From DASWVC01 sp036401335 (GTDB lineage Bacteria; Verrucomicrobiota; Verrucomicrobiia; Chthoniobacterales; JAFAMB01), in contig DASWVC010000371.1 in the NCBI GenBank assembly GCA_036401335.1, positions 1 through 7,208 on the forward strand: a DNA stretch of 7,208 nucleotides. The letters run 5' to 3'. This document shows, one piece after another, positions 5,586 through 7,208 of this stretch (position 1 is its first letter; each line of letters begins with the position of its first letter). Under the pieces are notes generated by a model, which ran no database searches, was not told where the DNA came from, and was given only the letters and a program-made list of their open reading frames with translations. Made by a program: the position numbers and the translations under genes.

Positions 5586-6974
5586 TCAAGCCTCTTTTGC
5601 AGGGGTCGGCTCTTCCTTTTCGTGCTCCTCCCTTTCGGGAAGGGTCACCATCTCGGTATTGTTGTCGTAGTCCATCAGCCCGGCGTACCGTCCCCAGGCG
5701 ATCATGGTTTCGAGGACCTTTTCCGGATTTTCGTAGGGCAAGGCAGTGGCGATGTCTTTGATCAGCGTTTCAGCCGGCACTTCCTCCTGCACCTGTAAAT
5801 AGTTCAGGATGATGTGAAACAACCGCAGTTTTTGAACCTGTTCGGCAAAAATCGCCGTTCGCGCGTCCCGGTCGGCTTCATAGAAACGGCGGCCCAGGTC
5901 TGTCAACTGAACTTCATCTTTTGGGGTATTAACCAAATCCAGGATTTCTGCCGCTTTCACGATCGCAATGGTGTCACCGAAATCTTTGCCGATCTCGTTG
6001 GAAATGTCGTAAACGTTGTTCAACTCAGGCGAATCGTGGATGATGCTGAGCAACCCGAGGATCTGGCTTACGCCCACCAGGGGGATTGATTCCATGCGAC
6101 TTCGCGCGCGTGAGATGGGTTTACCAGCCACGGGACCGGCATCCGGCGGGTGATCCGGCAGGGTCATCTGGGTGATGGACTCGTGGATGACCTTCATCAA
6201 ACGCTGGAATTCCGGGTCGTTTGAGTTGCGCGGGTACGGCAGGTCGTTCTTGAGAACCAGGCCGAGCCGGCCCGGGTGCGGGAACAGGATGCAGATGCGG
6301 GTCGCCATCTCCACCGCTTCCTCAATGTTGTGCGTCACCATGAAGATACTTTCCAGTGAGGTGTGCTCGTTCTGCCAAAGGTTCACGACCTCTTTGCGAA
6401 GGCTTTCAGCCGTGAGCACGTCGAGAGCGCTGAACGCCTCATCCAGGCAAAGGATCTGCGGCTGCGCCACCAGGGCCCGCGCGATGCCGACACGCTGGCG
6501 CATGCCCCCGGAGATTTCGCGCGGGTAAGCGGCGTGGTAGTTGTTCAGGCCGATCAATTCGATTGCCTTCTCGACGGCCTCGTCACGCTCCCTGCGCGAC
6601 AGGGCCTTTGCCATCAAGCCAACGGCCACGTTTTGTTCCACCGTCAGCCACGGGTAGAGCGCAAACGTCTGAAAGACGATGGATGCATGCGGATTGATGC
6701 CTTTGAGGGGCTTGCCGTACGTCAACACCTGCCCGGAGGTCGGAAGCGTCAGGCCGGTCAGGCAGCGCAACAGGGTTGATTTGCCGGAGCCGGACTGACC
6801 CAGCAGCGCCAGCAGTTCCCCTTTGTGAACGGCGAGATCGATGCCGTCCAACACCTTCAACTCGCGGTCACCCGCGATCCGGTAAGTCTTCGTGATGCCC
6901 CGGAGCTCGGCAATGGCCGAAGCTTCTGCGGCGGCGCGCGTGGCGCTTTTCGGTGCAGGCAGGTCAACTTTCAT
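5586..6974 (-). CDS. NitT/TauT-type ABC transporter ATPase with C-terminal AAA-associated domain
   Basis: The 462-residue protein has a full ATPase domain (about 22-265): Walker A GQSGSGKST (59-67), Q-loop Q102 in FQTFALYPW, signature ISGGMRQR (154-161), Walker B ILCLDEA (174-180) with catalytic E179, and switch H215 in VTHN. FALYPWLTV and DEAFSALD are typical of nitrate/sulfonate/taurine ATPases (SsuB/TauB/NrtD style), which are normally about 250-270 residues. Here about 190 further residues follow. From about 295 to 435 they resemble the 'AAA-associated, C-terminal' domain (PF09821 by recollection), which looks like winged-helix segments (SQILGLLSIIH..., AAEILDLV...LTDLGRRFYEADRD). The tail (447-462) is charged, with EREEHEKEEPTPAKEA. 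The extra domain may sense a ligand or regulate ATPase activity; its function is not established here. The ATG lies 7 bases after the permease stop, with only a weak AGGG nearby, so the two are co-transcribed and probably coupled. The substrate is unknown. Confidence 0.92.
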   Translation of the reverse strand: MKVDLPAPKSATRAAAEASAIAELRGITKTYRIAGDRELKVLDGIDLAVHKGELLALLGQSGSGKSTLLRCLTGLTLPTSGQVLTYGKPLKGINPHASIVFQTFALYPWLTVEQNVAVGLMAKALSRRERDEAVEKAIELIGLNNYHAAYPREISGGMRQRVGIARALVAQPQILCLDEAFSALDVLTAESLRKEVVNLWQNEHTSLESIFMVTHNIEEAVEMATRICILFPHPGRLGLVLKNDLPYPRNSNDPEFQRLMKVIHESITQMTLPDHPPDAGPVAGKPISRARSRMESIPLVGVSQILGLLSIIHDSPELNNVYDISNEIGKDFGDTIAIVKAAEILDLVNTPKDEVQLTDLGRRFYEADRDARTAIFAEQVQKLRLFHIILNYLQVQEEVPAETLIKDIATALPYENPEKVLETMIAWGRYAGLMDYDNNTEMVTLPEREEHEKEEPTPAKEA

Positions 6975-6981
6975 AGCCCTG

Positions 6982-7208
6982 TTAGTCCAGGTGAAACCTT
7001 CTTTCAGCGTAACCGTACAGCCGTCGCCAAACCAGTTTGTTCAGCAACACGACGAAAAGCGACATCATCACGATGCTGCAGATGATAAGCGGCGTTTCGC
7101 CCTTTTGGGTGACCTCGGCGATGTAGGCGCCAAGGCCGTCAGCTTTGAGCGTGGTGTTGCCCCAGTTAGCCACTTCCGCCACGATGCTGGCGTTCCAAGC
7201 CCCGCCCG
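6982..7208 (-). CDS. C-terminal end of a NitT/TauT-type ABC permease (5' part outside window)
   Basis: The frame is open from the right edge to a TAA at 6982-6984 and gives about 74 residues. They begin GGAWNASIVAEVANWGNTTL, a conserved periplasm-to-membrane block at the end of binding-protein-dependent permeases of the nitrate/sulfonate/taurine group. One membrane helix follows (about PLIICSIVMMSLFVVLLNKL), then the usual ending WRRLYGYAERRFHLD. Permeases with this ending that pair with an ATPase carrying the AAA-associated domain are often two fused permease halves of about 580 residues; whether that holds here cannot be seen. A GTG at 7180-7182 opens a shorter frame, but the conserved residues upstream of it show it is internal. 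It is the partner of the ATPase that starts 7 bases downstream. Confidence 0.88.
   Translation of the reverse strand, partial: GGAWNASIVAEVANWGNTTLKADGLGAYIAEVTQKGETPLIICSIVMMSLFVVLLNKLVWRRLYGYAERRFHLD

Noticed and set aside
1..7208. CRISPR array, tRNA or rRNA gene, toxin-antitoxin pair, or defence/secretion system
   Set aside because: No regularly spaced repeats, no cloverleaf or rRNA-like stretches, and all credible genes are assigned to transport, a HAD enzyme or signalling.

Overview
The window is GC-rich (roughly 60% G+C by eye) bacterial DNA, and almost everything reads on the minus strand. It looks like soil-type Verrucomicrobia or a related PVC-group lineage. That placement is an inference from the style of the periplasmic sugar-binding protein (mature start 'LAFVTNNASDFW', C-terminal 'FDEEEETL'), the ATPase carrying a C-terminal AAA-associated domain, and the near absence of Shine-Dalgarno sequences. 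No rRNA, tRNA or housekeeping marker is present to confirm it.

Layout from right to left, the direction of transcription. (1) 7208-6982 is the C-terminal end of a NitT/TauT-type ABC permease. It is followed 7 bases later by its ATPase (6974-5586), which has an unusual extra C-terminal domain. Together they form part of an import operon whose upstream genes lie outside the window. (2) 5471-4776 is a stand-alone HAD-superfamily phosphatase/phosphomutase. (3) After a 515-base non-coding region that looks like a control region comes a complete three-gene sugar ABC importer: periplasmic binding protein (4260-3292), double-domain ATPase (3093-1552) and permease (1539-535). This is the classical ribose/xylose-type (CUT2) order. 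(4) At the left edge, on the plus strand and converging on the importer, is the last 57 codons of a GAF-domain protein (1-174).

The importer parts fit together directly. The binding protein captures a sugar in the periplasm, the permease (presumably a homodimer) forms the channel, and the ATPase drives transport. The sugar cannot be read from the sequence. The control region at 4261-4775 holds a good sigma70-like promoter (TTTACA, 17 bases, TAGGAT), a nearly perfect 21-base dyad just downstream of it, and an 8-base direct repeat at a 21-base period. The gap between the binding-protein and ATPase genes holds a perfect 10-bp hairpin, the kind of element that makes the binding-protein message more abundant than the rest of the operon.

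The 175-534 gap between the convergent genes has several hairpins and one AT-richer patch with a GGACA/TGTCC inverted repeat that could be a relic of an insertion-sequence end. I found no CRISPR, RNA gene, toxin-antitoxin pair or defence system, and no clear sign of an undescribed multi-gene system. The most noteworthy elements are regulatory DNA and the domain fusion in the NitT/TauT-type ATPase.
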